From Mycobacterium simulans (GTDB lineage Bacteria; Actinomycetota; Actinomycetes; Mycobacteriales; Mycobacteriaceae), in the NCBI RefSeq assembly GCF_900232995.1, contig NZ_OCVX01000007.1, positions 715,733 through 779,732 of the forward strand: a DNA stretch of 64,000 bases. Reading direction: 5' to 3'. Below are positions 25,801-33,759 of the stretch, piece by piece (positions within the stretch are counted from its first letter, which is position 1; the number at the start of each line of letters is the position of its first letter). The position numbers were made by a program, and so were the translations under genes. The notes beneath the pieces were generated by a model, which was not told the DNA's origin, did no database searches, and saw only the letters and a program-made list of their open reading frames with translations.

Positions 25801-26061
25801 GAACTGGTCGAGCGTGCCGCCGTAGCGCTGCACCACCGTCGCCGAGCGGGTGACCAGCTCGGCCATGATCTCGCGCCACCGCTCCGGGCCCACCGCCGCC
25901 GCCATATCCATCGAACGCACGACGTCGGCGAACAGCACGGTCACCTGTTTGTACTCGGCCGGCGCGTCGTCCTGGGCAACTGGTGACCCACATCCGTGAC
26001 AAAATCGAGCGTTCTCAAGTGGTTCGATCCCACAGGTGCGACACACGATTGCGGCCGTCAT
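22885..26061 (-). CDS. Zinc-ribbon / class III cyclase / AAA (STAND) regulator
   Basis: A 1058-residue multidomain protein from the ATG at 26061 with GGAGGGG upstream; the open frame runs 83 codons further without family sequence. Order: zinc ribbon with Cys7, Cys10, Cys21, Cys24; class III adenylate/guanylate cyclase homology domain (about 40-215) with both metal aspartates (FADVV, FTGDGIMAVFG); STAND-type ATPase with P-loop GPAGVGKT near 258 and Walker B VFVVEDAHWID near 378; a long helical TPR-like C-terminus. In the cyclase domain the usual asparagine of the VNxAxR motif is replaced (QVGMAQRME), so cyclase activity is doubtful. M. tuberculosis has several such cyclase-ATPase regulators; the target is unknown. 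Confidence 0.85.
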   Translation of the reverse strand: MTAAIVCRTCGIEPLENARFCHGCGSPVAQDDAPAEYKQVTVLFADVVRSMDMAAAVGPERWREIMAELVTRSATVVQRYGGTLDQFTGDGIMAVFGAPTALEDHALRACLTALGVQDEAKALAVEIDRRDGVDLRLRVGLNSGQVVAGKIGSAGLRYTAIGVQVGMAQRMESVAQPGTVMLSESTARLVEGAAVLGEPQMVRIKGAEEAVPARQLLSVPGQLERSSDSRLVGREWEVSALAAMLDRSIGGRGSVVSVAGPAGVGKTRLVREVMQLAKSRGVEVFTTFCESHAADVSFRVVARLLRAFGHLRGLDDQAARARVRAQVPDADPQDLLLLDELLGIADPGMKLPKIDPDARRRRLTALISAAQLARAEPAVFVVEDAHWIDEVSESLLMDLFAVIPQTHSMVLVTYRPEYHGALGRVADAQTIALGALNDSETSTLVAELLGADPSVSQIGEIVAGRAAGNPFFAEEMIRELAERGVLVGQRGSYACATDVGEIRVPATVQATIAARIDRLRPVAKHTLSAAAVIGPRFSSDLLTSLRADASVEEPISAKLIDQVRFAPGAEYAFRHNLIHAVAYESQLKSDRVQMHRRLAAAIESRAPQLADQNAALIAEHLEVAGDLQVAYGWHMRAASWAAKRDITAARLSWERAIRIADALPIESPEHRNLAAMRIAPRTMLCGLAFVARADIAGARLDELRELCAATGDKPSLAIGMAGLVMHHAYQARTPEASRLAAEAMALIESIDDPNLTVGLSFAGIYAKALNNEWPDTLRWSQRVIELADGDPSKGKVIFGSPLALAFTTRGIARYWLGLPDWRDDLQQGLTMARRADHMSYATVVSYVYFMGIPIGVLTADDAAVREIENALRVAERSSDDLALAFARMTLGVALVERPTVAERERGQAVLTEVAEVFVRRGHNLGELPLVNVYLARELARGGDPDRAIPLMRAAVDKLFGDGQLLAWGVPATGVLVHTLLERGTESDVAEAHTMIERLAAAATDQGLGVRDVLLLRLRALLARAHGDDATYTSLRDRYREMAKSASFEGHRALAEAMP

Positions 26062-26114
26062 CCGCCCCTCCGCCGATTCGGACCAAAGTTTCCGGCTCTC
26101 CCAGAATAGGGTCG

Positions 26115-27161
26115 TTACGCGCGCCAGGTGCCGGATCGCGCGGCCGGGTAGTCGGGCAGGTCGACGGCCTCGGCGGTGGTGAACCATTTCCGCTCGGCGA
26201 ACGGCCGAAACGGCCAGCGTTGCATGTATTTCATCACCAACGCCGTCATGCGGATATCCGACGCGGATTTCGGAACATAGCCGTCGATGCTGTTGGGCAG
26301 CTTCTGGCATCTGTCGACATAGGGCCGCATCACCTTCTGGTAGCGGTCCAGCGCGGCCGGGATGTCGGTGCCCTGAACCAGCTCGCCGGCCAGCACATAG
26401 GCCCCACCAGGGCCAGGCTGGTGCCCATTCCGCTCAGCGGCGACGCACAGTAGCCGGCGTCACCGACCAGCACGACGCGCCCGGACGACCACCGGTCCAT
26501 GTGGACCTGGGTGAACGCGTCGAAATAGAAGTCGTCCGCCTGGCGGGCGGCGGCAAGCAGGGCGTCGCAATGCCATCCGGCACCGTCGAAGCGAGCGGCC
26601 AGCAGATTGCGCTGGGCGCCGAGATCGCCGCGGTCGTAGTGCAGTGGCTCCGATCGAAATGCGAGCCCCGCCTTGGCGATTGCCGCGTCATGCGATGGGC
26701 GCATCGACGCGTTCAGCCCACCGGGCGCCTGGTACATCAGGTACCAACCGTCGAGTCCGACGGTATCGGGAGCGGTGAACCACGGTGCCGAATCGGTACT
26801 CGACGTCGGAGGCGGTCGCCCGGTAGAGCACGTCGGCCAGGTCGCCGCGCAGGATCTCGAGCTGGCTGACCACGCCGTTGCCGTGGAAGGCCGCCACCGG
26901 CATCTCGGCCCGGCGCCGCCCGTCGGCTTTCACCCAGGCGACGCCGCGCTGTTCGAGGCTGCGGTCACGCATGTCGTCAAGTAGCCCCATCCGCTCGACG
27001 ATCGCCCGCCCGGCGCCACGTAGGTCGACGGTTTGGCCGCCCGGGCGGATGCCATCGGCAAGCTCGACCACCACCACCTGATATCCGCTGCGGCTGAGCC
27101 AGAACGCAAGCGCGGGTCCGGCGATGCCCGCGCCGCTGATCAGAACGGTCGGCTTTGCCAC
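26115..27161 (-). pseudogene. FAD-dependent oxidoreductase, broken
   Basis: Three same-strand pieces of one FAD monooxygenase. Piece 1 (27161 to about 26780) begins MAKPTVLISGAGIAGPALAFWLSRSGY with the FAD site and keeps RPGGQTVDLRGAGRAIVERMG. It breaks after SDVEYRFG, where about 80-100 residues are missing and the frame changes. Piece 2 resumes with WFTAPDTVGLDGWYLMYQAPGG and contains VVLVGDAGYCASPLSGMGTSLALVG. There a missing G near 26402-26406 shifts the frame, and piece 3 continues YVLAGELVQGTDIPAALDRY to the stop at 26115. Two independent lesions make this a real pseudogene. The family handles aromatic or polyketide substrates. Confidence 0.88.
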
Positions 27162-27166
27162 GCGCC

Positions 27167-27355
27167 TTACCCTAATGTCCCCTTGGTGGACGTCAGGGGT
27201 TTTCCGGCGAGACCACGAAGATGGCGCCCACTCGTGGGATACACAGGCCGCTGGCAGGCGTGGCTGCCGATGCGTTCGAACAATGCGTCAGCGTCGTCGA
27301 GCACGGCCGGGCGCAGGAGTACCGTGGTCCGGTCATCTGGTGGGTGCTTGGTCAC
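27167..27355 (-). pseudogene. GNAT acetyltransferase collapsed by internal deletion
   Basis: A 62-codon ORF starting MTKHPPDDRTTVLLRPAVLDDADALFERIGS matches the first 33 residues of the GNAT at 22867. It then jumps to ACQRPVYPTSGRHLRGLA, which resembles that protein's last 25 residues (ACHAVYPNMGREPRDSL). About 115 codons are gone but the frame is kept. Its ATG overlaps the stop of the hydrolase (ATGA). The protein cannot fold as a GNAT. Confidence 0.72.
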
Positions 27356-28560
27356 ATAAGCCCGAGCGCGCGATACGTGTGGCGGACGAACCGCGGTTGT
27401 GCCGTCCGCAGCTTCGCCAATGCGGGGTTAGCCGCGACTGCCTCGGCCTCGTTCACGGACAGATCAGGACAAAACTGAATCAGATACAGCAGGATCAGGT
27501 CCGCGGACGGGTCCGCTTGCCACCACGTCCCATACGCCCCGGGCCAGCTGAACGTCCCGACACCGCCGGGACCGAACAACGGGGCCGACTTCGCCGGATC
27601 GGTCACCACCGACAGGTTCAAGCCGAACCCGCGGCCAACCCAGAACGGCGACCCTAGGAAGTTATGCCGCTTCTGTTCGTCGGTGAGCCGGTCGGTGCGC
27701 ATCAGGCGCACCGACTCAGGTGATAGCACCCGTACACCGTCGACCGACCCGTCGCCCAGCAGCATCCGCACGAACCGCAGGTAGTCGTCGGCGCTGGACC
27801 ACAACCCTCCGCCGGCATTGCAGAACGACGGCGGCGTGACGTGCGGCGGCCCCATCACGTCGTGCCGCAACCGGTCTTGCTCGTCGTGACGGTACATGGT
27901 CGCGGCGCGCCGTTGGGCTTCGACCGGCATAAAGAAGCCCGTGTCGGTCATGGCCGCCGGGCCCAGCACTCGCTCGTCGAGCACCTGGTAGAACGGCTTG
28001 TCTTCGATGCGGGACAAAATGACCCCCAGCACATCGATGGCGTGGCTGTAGGTCACCCGGTCACCGGGTTGGTGTACCAACGGCAGCGCGCCTAGCTCGG
28101 CGAGCCAGGCGTCGGAACCCTGGTCGAACGGCAGGCGCATATATGCCCGCGAGATTGGCCCGGACACCGAGAAGGCGTAGGCAAGTCCACTGGTATGGGT
28201 GAGGAGGTCCTCGACCAGGATCGCGCCGTGCGCCGGATGGGTCCGGTCCAGCGGTCCGTGCGGGTCGTCGAGCACCGCCATCTGGGCGAGTTCAGGGACC
28301 CAGCGTGCGATTGGATCGCGCAGCGCCAGCTTGCCCTCGTCGACCAGGGTCATGGCGGCTGCCACCGTGACCGGCTTGCTCATCGATGCGATCCGAAACA
28401 GCGTGTCCCTGGTCATCGGCAGGCCCGCGCCGACGTCGCGGTAACCGATCTCATTGACCTGCAAGACCTTTCCGCGCTGCCAGACCATGGTCACGGCGCC
28501 TGGGAGCAGGCCGGCGTCACAGACCGCGCGAATCGACGTCTGGTTGCCTTCAAGGCCCAC
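27352..28560 (-). CDS. Serine beta-lactamase-like hydrolase/esterase
   Basis: A 402-residue class C beta-lactamase/DD-peptidase fold protein (family VIII esterase type), similar to H37Rv Rv1367c. The nucleophile motif SMSK is at 59-62 (Ser59, Lys62), the second motif tyrosine is in YSHAIDVLG, and the third motif region is PGGVGTFSWPGAYGTWW. There is no signal peptide, so it is probably cytosolic. The substrate is not predictable; relatives cleave short esters. The start gives MGLEGNQTSIRAVCDAGLLPGAV, which is normal for the family. Confidence 0.85.
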   Translation of the reverse strand: MGLEGNQTSIRAVCDAGLLPGAVTMVWQRGKVLQVNEIGYRDVGAGLPMTRDTLFRIASMSKPVTVAAAMTLVDEGKLALRDPIARWVPELAQMAVLDDPHGPLDRTHPAHGAILVEDLLTHTSGLAYAFSVSGPISRAYMRLPFDQGSDAWLAELGALPLVHQPGDRVTYSHAIDVLGVILSRIEDKPFYQVLDERVLGPAAMTDTGFFMPVEAQRRAATMYRHDEQDRLRHDVMGPPHVTPPSFCNAGGGLWSSADDYLRFVRMLLGDGSVDGVRVLSPESVRLMRTDRLTDEQKRHNFLGSPFWVGRGFGLNLSVVTDPAKSAPLFGPGGVGTFSWPGAYGTWWQADPSADLILLYLIQFCPDLSVNEAEAVAANPALAKLRTAQPRFVRHTYRALGLM

Positions 28561-28589
28561 CAGGTAGAGGTTAGCTGGGCACGCGCCAG

Positions 28590-29225
28590 TTAATCGTGCC
28601 GCTGCGCGCGGACATACCAGAACGCCAGCTCGACTTCGGTGCCCTCCAGTTCGCGGCGCACCGTGGCCGGCTCGAGCGACTCGATGTCCCAGCCCGCGTC
28701 GCCGAGGACGTCGCGAACCGTCTCTTCAGGCACCACCGGTAAGGGGAACTCCTCGTTTGGCGGGTTGGCGTCGCAGAAGCAGCTGAGCAGCAAGGTGGCA
28801 CCTGGCCTGGTGGCGCGGTGTACCGCGGTGGCGTAGCTGCGCTTGCCGTCGTCGTCGAGGCAATGAAACATCCCGCTGTCGATGACGGTGTCGAATGCGT
28901 CGGTGTAGCCCTCAAGCTTGGTCGAGTCGGCCACTGCGAATTTCACATCGACTCCGGCGTCCTTGGCCCGCCGTTCGGCGGTGATCAGCGCGGTCGGCGA
29001 GATGTCGAGTGCGGTCACCTGGTATCCGTTCTTGGCCAGGTAGACCGCGTTGTCGCCAAGCCCGCAGCCGATGTCGAGAACGTCGCCGTTGATCCAGCCC
29101 TTGGCCTGCCATCCGATGACATTCTCCTTGGGCGCCTTGGTATCCCAGGGCGGTGTCGTCACCGGAGGCAGGCCTTCACCAGGGCTCTCGCCGCGATAGA
29201 GGGCGTCGAAATCAATACCTGTCAT
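28590..29225 (-). CDS. SAM-dependent methyltransferase (Rv1377c-like)
   Basis: A 211-residue class I methyltransferase. Motif I VLDIGCGLGDNAVYLA is at about 49-64, motif II contains VTALDISPTAL, then FDTVIDSGMFHCLDDDGKR and a C-terminal sheet (VELAFWYVRAQ). It resembles thiopurine/tellurite-type (TehB-like) methyltransferases; the substrate is unknown. It matches H37Rv Rv1377c in sequence and in lying next to the DUF222 gene and pyrR, which marks where the Rv13xx block begins. Confidence 0.88.
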   Translation of the reverse strand: MTGIDFDALYRGESPGEGLPPVTTPPWDTKAPKENVIGWQAKGWINGDVLDIGCGLGDNAVYLAKNGYQVTALDISPTALITAERRAKDAGVDVKFAVADSTKLEGYTDAFDTVIDSGMFHCLDDDGKRSYATAVHRATRPGATLLLSCFCDANPPNEEFPLPVVPEETVRDVLGDAGWDIESLEPATVRRELEGTEVELAFWYVRAQRHD

Positions 29226-29235
29226 GCTCGCCAGC

Positions 29236-30525
29236 TTAGGCCGCGTGAGGTTGGGCGAGTGCGACGCCGATCCTGGTCTCTACCTCACTGACGTATATCT
29301 CGAACGACCCGGGTAGTGGTGGCGCGGTGGAGTGGTAGCACATACCGGTGGGTGTCGTGAATTCGGCTTTGTGCCAACCTGTCTCGTCTGTCGTGGTGCT
29401 GACATGCCAGCCGGGCGATTCCTTGACGTAATTACATCGCTCGCACGATCCGAGTCCGTTTGCCGCGGTGGTCGGACCGCCGAGATGATGCGGCTGGGCG
29501 TGGTCACGGTGGCGGATTGGGGCGTCACAGTAGGGGGTGCGGCAGCCCTGATCGCGCAACCCGATGAAAGCGGCCAGTCCCTTCGGGAAGCAGCGCGACC
29601 GTGATTCCATGGCCACCAACGCCCCCGACCGGGGGTGACGGTAGAGCCGGCGCAGCGTGGCTCCTGACCGGGTATCGGCGACGGCGTCGCTGACGAGGTT
29701 ACGGGCCACGGCTGCGGGGATCGGGCCATATCCGTCAACGACCGCCGGGGTATCGCCGTGACCCAGCAGCGTTTCATCGGAGATGACCAGATTGACCGCA
29801 ACCGGTTCGGCGACATCGGCGCGTCGTCCGGTGACACGCTCGACCAATGTGTCTGCCATCACCTGGCCACGAGTGCGGTCATCGAATGTGGTGTCGGCGG
29901 CCCGCCTCAGTGCTGCATACACGGCCACACCTTGCGCCACCGGAAGCAACGCCGTCACCCAGGTCATCGTGTCGGGAGCCGGTCGAATCGTGACCGTGCG
30001 CTCGGATTCCGCCTTGGCGGCGCGATCCACCACCGCCTGGGCATTGAGTCTGTAGGCAATCGCGCGGGCCGTTGCTGCGATCCGCGCATTGCCCATCCCG
30101 CATAACCTCGACCCGTCGGCGCATAGCTCGGCGTCTAGTGCGCGGCGATCCTCAACGTCCAAGCAAGCCGATTCCCGCACGATCAGCGTGGCCCGCCATT
30201 CCGACAGCAGCCCGGTCTCCAGCGCGGCCAATGTGTGCGGCATCTCGTATACCAGCGCCTTCGCGAATCCGAGATGCCTGCCACCCCGAGCTGGAGAATC
30301 TTGTCGGGCCAGCGCGATCTCACTGGCCACCCCGCCGCCACGCTGGGCCGCCGGCATTCCGGCGTCGGCTTCATTCGAGCGCCGCAGCGCGTCGAGCGCT
30401 GCGGACGCCCGCGCCTGACCTGCGGCGGCCGCAGCCTTCATCCGCTCCAACTCGGCGATTCGCGCTATCAGCGCCGCCTCGTCGGCAAGGGGATCTAGCT
30501 CCGCTAGCCTGCCCAATTCGAACAT
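29236..30525 (-). CDS. DUF222 / HNH endonuclease protein (13E12 family, Rv1378c-like)
   Basis: A 429-residue protein of the mycobacterial 13E12 family: an alanine-rich helical DUF222 domain (ELERMKAAAAAGQARASAALDALRR onward), then an HNH nuclease module near 340-400. That module contains GCRTPYCDAPIRHRDHAQPHHLGGPTT, NGLGSCERCNYVKE, with the cysteine pairs and the RDH...H core. Members are common in mycobacterial repeats; their biological role is unknown. The frame opens at 30612. I choose the ATG at 30525 (MFELGRLAELD) because DUF222 proteins usually begin MFE and GAAAG lies just upstream. Confidence 0.85.
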   Translation of the reverse strand: MFELGRLAELDPLADEAALIARIAELERMKAAAAAGQARASAALDALRRSNEADAGMPAAQRGGGVASEIALARQDSPARGGRHLGFAKALVYEMPHTLAALETGLLSEWRATLIVRESACLDVEDRRALDAELCADGSRLCGMGNARIAATARAIAYRLNAQAVVDRAAKAESERTVTIRPAPDTMTWVTALLPVAQGVAVYAALRRAADTTFDDRTRGQVMADTLVERVTGRRADVAEPVAVNLVISDETLLGHGDTPAVVDGYGPIPAAVARNLVSDAVADTRSGATLRRLYRHPRSGALVAMESRSRCFPKGLAAFIGLRDQGCRTPYCDAPIRHRDHAQPHHLGGPTTAANGLGSCERCNYVKESPGWHVSTTTDETGWHKAEFTTPTGMCYHSTAPPLPGSFEIYVSEVETRIGVALAQPHAA

Positions 30526-30587
30526 ACTTTCGATAGTAGACGTAGCCGCCGACACGTGGACCGCGACACAACACGGAAGGGCGGAAA

Positions 30588-30596
30588 TGCTACGCT
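30588..30596 (+). promoter_or_regulatory. Possible extended -10 of the pyr operon
   Basis: TGCTACGCT is an extended -10-like element (TGnTAnnnT). It would start transcription near 30603, just ahead of the PyrR-binding motif, giving a leader of about 60 bases. No clear -35 is present. Confidence 0.3.
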
Positions 30597-30616
30597 GCCG
30601 GGCAGTCGACATCCTT

Positions 30617-30662
30617 TAACGATCCGTCCAGAGAGGCGGAGAAGGAGGTCTCTGAAAAAGCG
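30617..30662 (+). promoter_or_regulatory. PyrR-binding leader overlapping the pyrR ribosome site
   Basis: GATCCGTCCAGAGAGGCGG at 30621-30639 contains TCCAGAGAGGC, the conserved loop bound by PyrR. It is followed at once by the Shine-Dalgarno AAGGAGG (30642-30648). An alternative hairpin pairs CAGAGA (30629-30634) with TCTCTG (30649-30654) and places the ribosome site in its loop. There is no terminator stem, so control should be translational: UMP-bound PyrR blocks ribosome access, as described for M. smegmatis. Confidence 0.8.
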
Positions 30663-31244
30663 ATGTCTCGTATTGGTCCCGCCTTTGGCCCGGAATCCCG
30701 AGAATTGATGTCCGCGGCTGACGTCGGACGCACCATTTCCCGGATGGCGCACCAGATCATCGAGAAGACCGCATTAGACAGTCCCGACGCGCCGCGGGTC
30801 GTGCTGCTGGGCATCCCAACTCGTGGCGTGATCCTGGCCAGTCGTTTGGCCACCAAAATCGCCGAATATATCGACGTCGAGGTCGGCCATGGTGCCCTGG
30901 ACATCACCCTGTACCGCGACGACCTGATGATTAAGCCGCCGCGGCCCTTGGAGGCGACGGCGATCCCGGCCGGCGGCATCGACGACGCGCTGGTGATCTT
31001 CGTCGACGACGTGCTGTACTCAGGGCGCTCGGTGCGATCCGCCCTCGACGCGCTGCGCGACGTGGGCCGGCCGCGGGTGGTGCAATTGGCCGTGCTGGTC
31101 GACCGCGGCCATCGCGAATTGCCGGTGCGCGCCGACTATGTGGGCAAGAACGTGCCCACCTCCCGCAGCGAAAGCGTGCACGTGCTGCTGCACGAGTCCG
31201 ATGGCTGCGACGGCGTGGTGATCACCCGGGAAGGTGTCTCGTGA
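30663..31244 (+). CDS. pyrR: Pyrimidine operon regulator PyrR
   Basis: RNA-binding regulator with uracil phosphoribosyltransferase fold, 193 residues as in H37Rv. The PRPP-binding loop is VIFVDDVLYSGRSVRSALDAL (about 104-124). The basic RNA-binding face includes GIPTRGVILASRLA. It senses UMP and represses the operon by binding the leader just upstream. The ATG at 30663 follows AAGGAGG by 14 bases, somewhat long. Its TGA overlaps the pyrB GTG. Confidence 0.95.
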   Translation: MSRIGPAFGPESRELMSAADVGRTISRMAHQIIEKTALDSPDAPRVVLLGIPTRGVILASRLATKIAEYIDVEVGHGALDITLYRDDLMIKPPRPLEATAIPAGGIDDALVIFVDDVLYSGRSVRSALDALRDVGRPRVVQLAVLVDRGHRELPVRADYVGKNVPTSRSESVHVLLHESDGCDGVVITREGVS

Positions 31245-32209
31245 GCCGACATCTGCTGACCGCCGGCGACTTGAGCCGCGACGACGCCATCGCAATCCTC
31301 GATGACGCCGACCGGTTTGCCCAGGCTCTGGTGGGTCGCGAGATCAAGAAGCTGCCCACGCTGCGCGGCCGCACGGTCATCACGATGTTCTACGAGAACT
31401 CGACCCGCACCCGGGTGTCGTTCGAGGTGGCTGGTAAGTGGATGAGCGCCGACGTCATCAACGTCAGTGCCACCGGATCGTCGGTGGGCAAAGGGGAGTC
31501 GCTGCGCGACACGGCACGTACCCTGCGTGCGGCCGGCGCTGACGCGCTGATCATCCGGCATCCCGCGTCGGGTGCCGCGCATCTGCTGGCCGACTGGACG
31601 TCGCCCGCGAAGGCAGGCGATGACTCTGCTCCGTCGGTGATCAATGCCGGCGACGGCACCCATGAGCATCCGACGCAGGCGCTGTTGGACGCGCTGACCA
31701 TCCGACAGCGGCTGGGCGGCATCGAAGGTCGGCGCATCGTGATCGTTGGCGACATCCTGCACAGCCGGGTGGCCCGCTCCAACGTCATGCTGCTGCACAC
31801 CCTGGGCGCCGAGGTGGTGCTGGTGGCGCCGCCGACGCTGCTGCCGGTCGGGGTCGACGGCTGGCCGGCCACCGTCTCCTATGACTTTGACGCCGAGCTG
31901 CCCGCCGCGGATGCGGTTTTGATGCTTCGGGTGCAGGCAGAGCGGATGAACGGTGGCTTCTTCCCGTCAGCGCGCGAGTACTCGGTGCGTTACGGCCTTT
32001 CCGATCGGCGTCAGGCGATGCTTCCCGGCCATGCCGTGGTCCTGCACCCAGGTCCGATGGTTCGCGGCATGGAGATCTCCTCTTCGGTTGCGGACTCCTC
32101 GCAATCAGCTGTGCTGCAACAGGTTTCGAACGGGGTGCATGTGCGGATGGCGGTGCTGTTCCATGTTCTGGTCGGGACCGAGTCGGCCGGAAAAGAGGGG
32201 GCGGCATGA
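31241..32209 (+). CDS. pyrB: Aspartate carbamoyltransferase
   Basis: Catalytic chain that joins carbamoyl phosphate and aspartate. It has 322 residues. The carbamoyl-phosphate site STRTR is at about 54-58 (MFYENSTRTRVSFEVAGK), HPTQALLDALTIRQ and the aspartate-loop block LMLRVQAERMNG are present, and VLHPGPMVRG lies near the end. No pyrI regulatory gene is in the operon, typical of actinobacteria. GTG start overlapping pyrR; its TGA overlaps the pyrC ATG. Confidence 0.97.
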   Translation: MSRHLLTAGDLSRDDAIAILDDADRFAQALVGREIKKLPTLRGRTVITMFYENSTRTRVSFEVAGKWMSADVINVSATGSSVGKGESLRDTARTLRAAGADALIIRHPASGAAHLLADWTSPAKAGDDSAPSVINAGDGTHEHPTQALLDALTIRQRLGGIEGRRIVIVGDILHSRVARSNVMLLHTLGAEVVLVAPPTLLPVGVDGWPATVSYDFDAELPAADAVLMLRVQAERMNGGFFPSAREYSVRYGLSDRRQAMLPGHAVVLHPGPMVRGMEISSSVADSSQSAVLQQVSNGVHVRMAVLFHVLVGTESAGKEGAA

Positions 32210-33498
32210 GCGTGCTGATCCGTGGTGTGCGTCCCTACGGCGAAGGCGACCGTGTCGATGTCCTGGTGGACGACGGGCAGATCGCCGAAATCGGCCCTAA
32301 GCTCGATATCCCGGACACCGCCGACGTCATCGACGCCACGGGACACGTGCTGCTGCCCGGGTTTGTCGACCTGCACACCCACCTGCGCGAACCGGGCCGC
32401 GAATACGCCGAGGACATCGAAACAGGTTCAGCGGCAGCGGCCTTGGGCGGCTACACCGCGGTGTTCGCGATGGCCAACACCAACCCGGTCGCCGACAGCC
32501 CGGTGGTCACCGACCACGTTTGGCATCGCGGCCAGCAGGTCGGCCTCGTCGACGTGCATCCGGTCGGTGCAGTCACGGTCGGACTTGGCGGATCCGAGCT
32601 CACCGAAATGGGCATGATGGCTGCCGGTGCCGCCCAGGTGCGGATGTTCTCCGACGACGGCATCTGTGTCCATGACCCGCTGGTGATGCGCCGCGCCCTG
32701 GAATACGCAAAGGGCCTAGGGGTGCTGATCGCTCAGCACGCCGAGGAACCGCGGCTGACCGTCGGCGCGGTCGCGCACGAGGGCCCCGCAGCCGCCAGGC
32801 TGGGGCTTGCCGGATGGCCCAGAGCCGCCGAGGAATCGATCGTCGCTCGCGACGCGCTGCTGGCCCGCGATGCCGGCGCCCGGGTGCACATCTGCCACGC
32901 CTCGACGGCGGGCACCGTCGAACTTCTGAAATGGGCTAAGGGGCAAGGTGTTTCGATCACCGCCGAGGTCACCCCGCATCACCTTTTGCTCGACGACAGC
33001 AGATTGGCCGGCTATGACGGGGTGAACCGGGTCAACCCCCCGCTGCGCGAGGCCGCCGACGCGATCGCGCTGCGCAAAGCGCTAGCCGACGGAATCATCG
33101 ACTGTGTGGCCACCGACCATGCGCCCCACGCAGAGCACGAGAAATGCGTCGAGTTCTGCGCGGCGCGCCCAGGCATGCTGGGCTTGCAGACCGCGTTGTC
33201 TGTGGTGGTGCAGACGATGGTGGCACCGGGGCTGTTGACCTGGCGCGGTGTGGCCCGGGTAATGAGTGAGAACCCTGCCCGCATCGTCGGACTGCCCGAT
33301 CATGGCCGGCCGCTGGAGGTGGGGGAGCCGGCTAACCTGACCGTCGTGGACCCCGACGCCACCTGGACTGTCGCTGGGACCGATCTGGCCAGCCGCTCAG
33401 CCAACACGCCGTACGAGTCGATGACCCTGCCCGCCACCGTGACTGCCACTCTGCTGCGTGGGACGGTCACCGCCCGAGACGGGAAGAGCCCGGCATGA
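32206..33498 (+). CDS. pyrC: Dihydroorotase
   Basis: Zinc amidohydrolase closing carbamoyl-aspartate to dihydroorotate, 430 residues. Metal ligands: His57 and His59 in DLHTHLREPG, His in VRVHICHASTAG and in VTPHHLLLDD, and Asp in CVATDHAPHA. The family block NPARIVGLPDHGRPLEVGEPANLTVVD ends the protein. Its TGA at 33496-33498 overlaps the ATG of the first MIRU copy, so the repeats begin exactly at the stop codon. Confidence 0.97.
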   Translation: MSVLIRGVRPYGEGDRVDVLVDDGQIAEIGPKLDIPDTADVIDATGHVLLPGFVDLHTHLREPGREYAEDIETGSAAAALGGYTAVFAMANTNPVADSPVVTDHVWHRGQQVGLVDVHPVGAVTVGLGGSELTEMGMMAAGAAQVRMFSDDGICVHDPLVMRRALEYAKGLGVLIAQHAEEPRLTVGAVAHEGPAAARLGLAGWPRAAEESIVARDALLARDAGARVHICHASTAGTVELLKWAKGQGVSITAEVTPHHLLLDDSRLAGYDGVNRVNPPLREAADAIALRKALADGIIDCVATDHAPHAEHEKCVEFCAARPGMLGLQTALSVVVQTMVAPGLLTWRGVARVMSENPARIVGLPDHGRPLEVGEPANLTVVDPDATWTVAGTDLASRSANTPYESMTLPATVTATLLRGTVTARDGKSPA

Positions 33499-33759
33499 AC
33501 CGCGCCGGCGACGATGCAGAGCGAAGCGATGAGGAGGAGCGGCGCGCATGAACCGCGCCGGCGACGATGCAGAGCGAAGCGATGAGGAGGAGCGGCGCGC
33601 ATGAACCGCGCCGGCGACGATGCAGAGCGAAGCGATGAGGAGGAGCGGCGCGCATGAACCGCGCCGGCGACGATGCAGAGCGAAGCGATGAGGAGGAGCG
33701 GCGCGCATGAACCGCGCCGGCGACGATGCAGAGCGAAGCGATGAGGAGGAGCGGCGCGC
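33495..33759 (+). repeat. MIRU array: five identical 53-bp direct repeats
   Basis: Five identical tandem copies (starting 33495, 33548, 33601, 33654, 33707) fill the gap between pyrC and the next gene. Each copy starts with ATGAACCGCGCC and carries GAGGAGGAG about eight bases before the next ATG. Each encodes an 18-residue peptide (MNRAGDDAERSDEEERRA) whose TGA overlaps the following ATG. This is the mycobacterial interspersed repetitive unit structure: 53 bp, overlapping stop and start, sited between co-transcribed genes. Copy number is likely variable between strains (VNTR). Confidence 0.93.

Noticed and set aside
26062..26310. 83-codon N-terminal extension of the cyclase-AAA protein
   Set aside because: It is the antisense of the FAD pseudogene's 3' part; the ATG at 26061 has a strong ribosome site and starts the zinc ribbon.
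33495..33759. CRISPR array
   Set aside because: The 53-bp units are directly adjacent without spacers; they are MIRU repeats.
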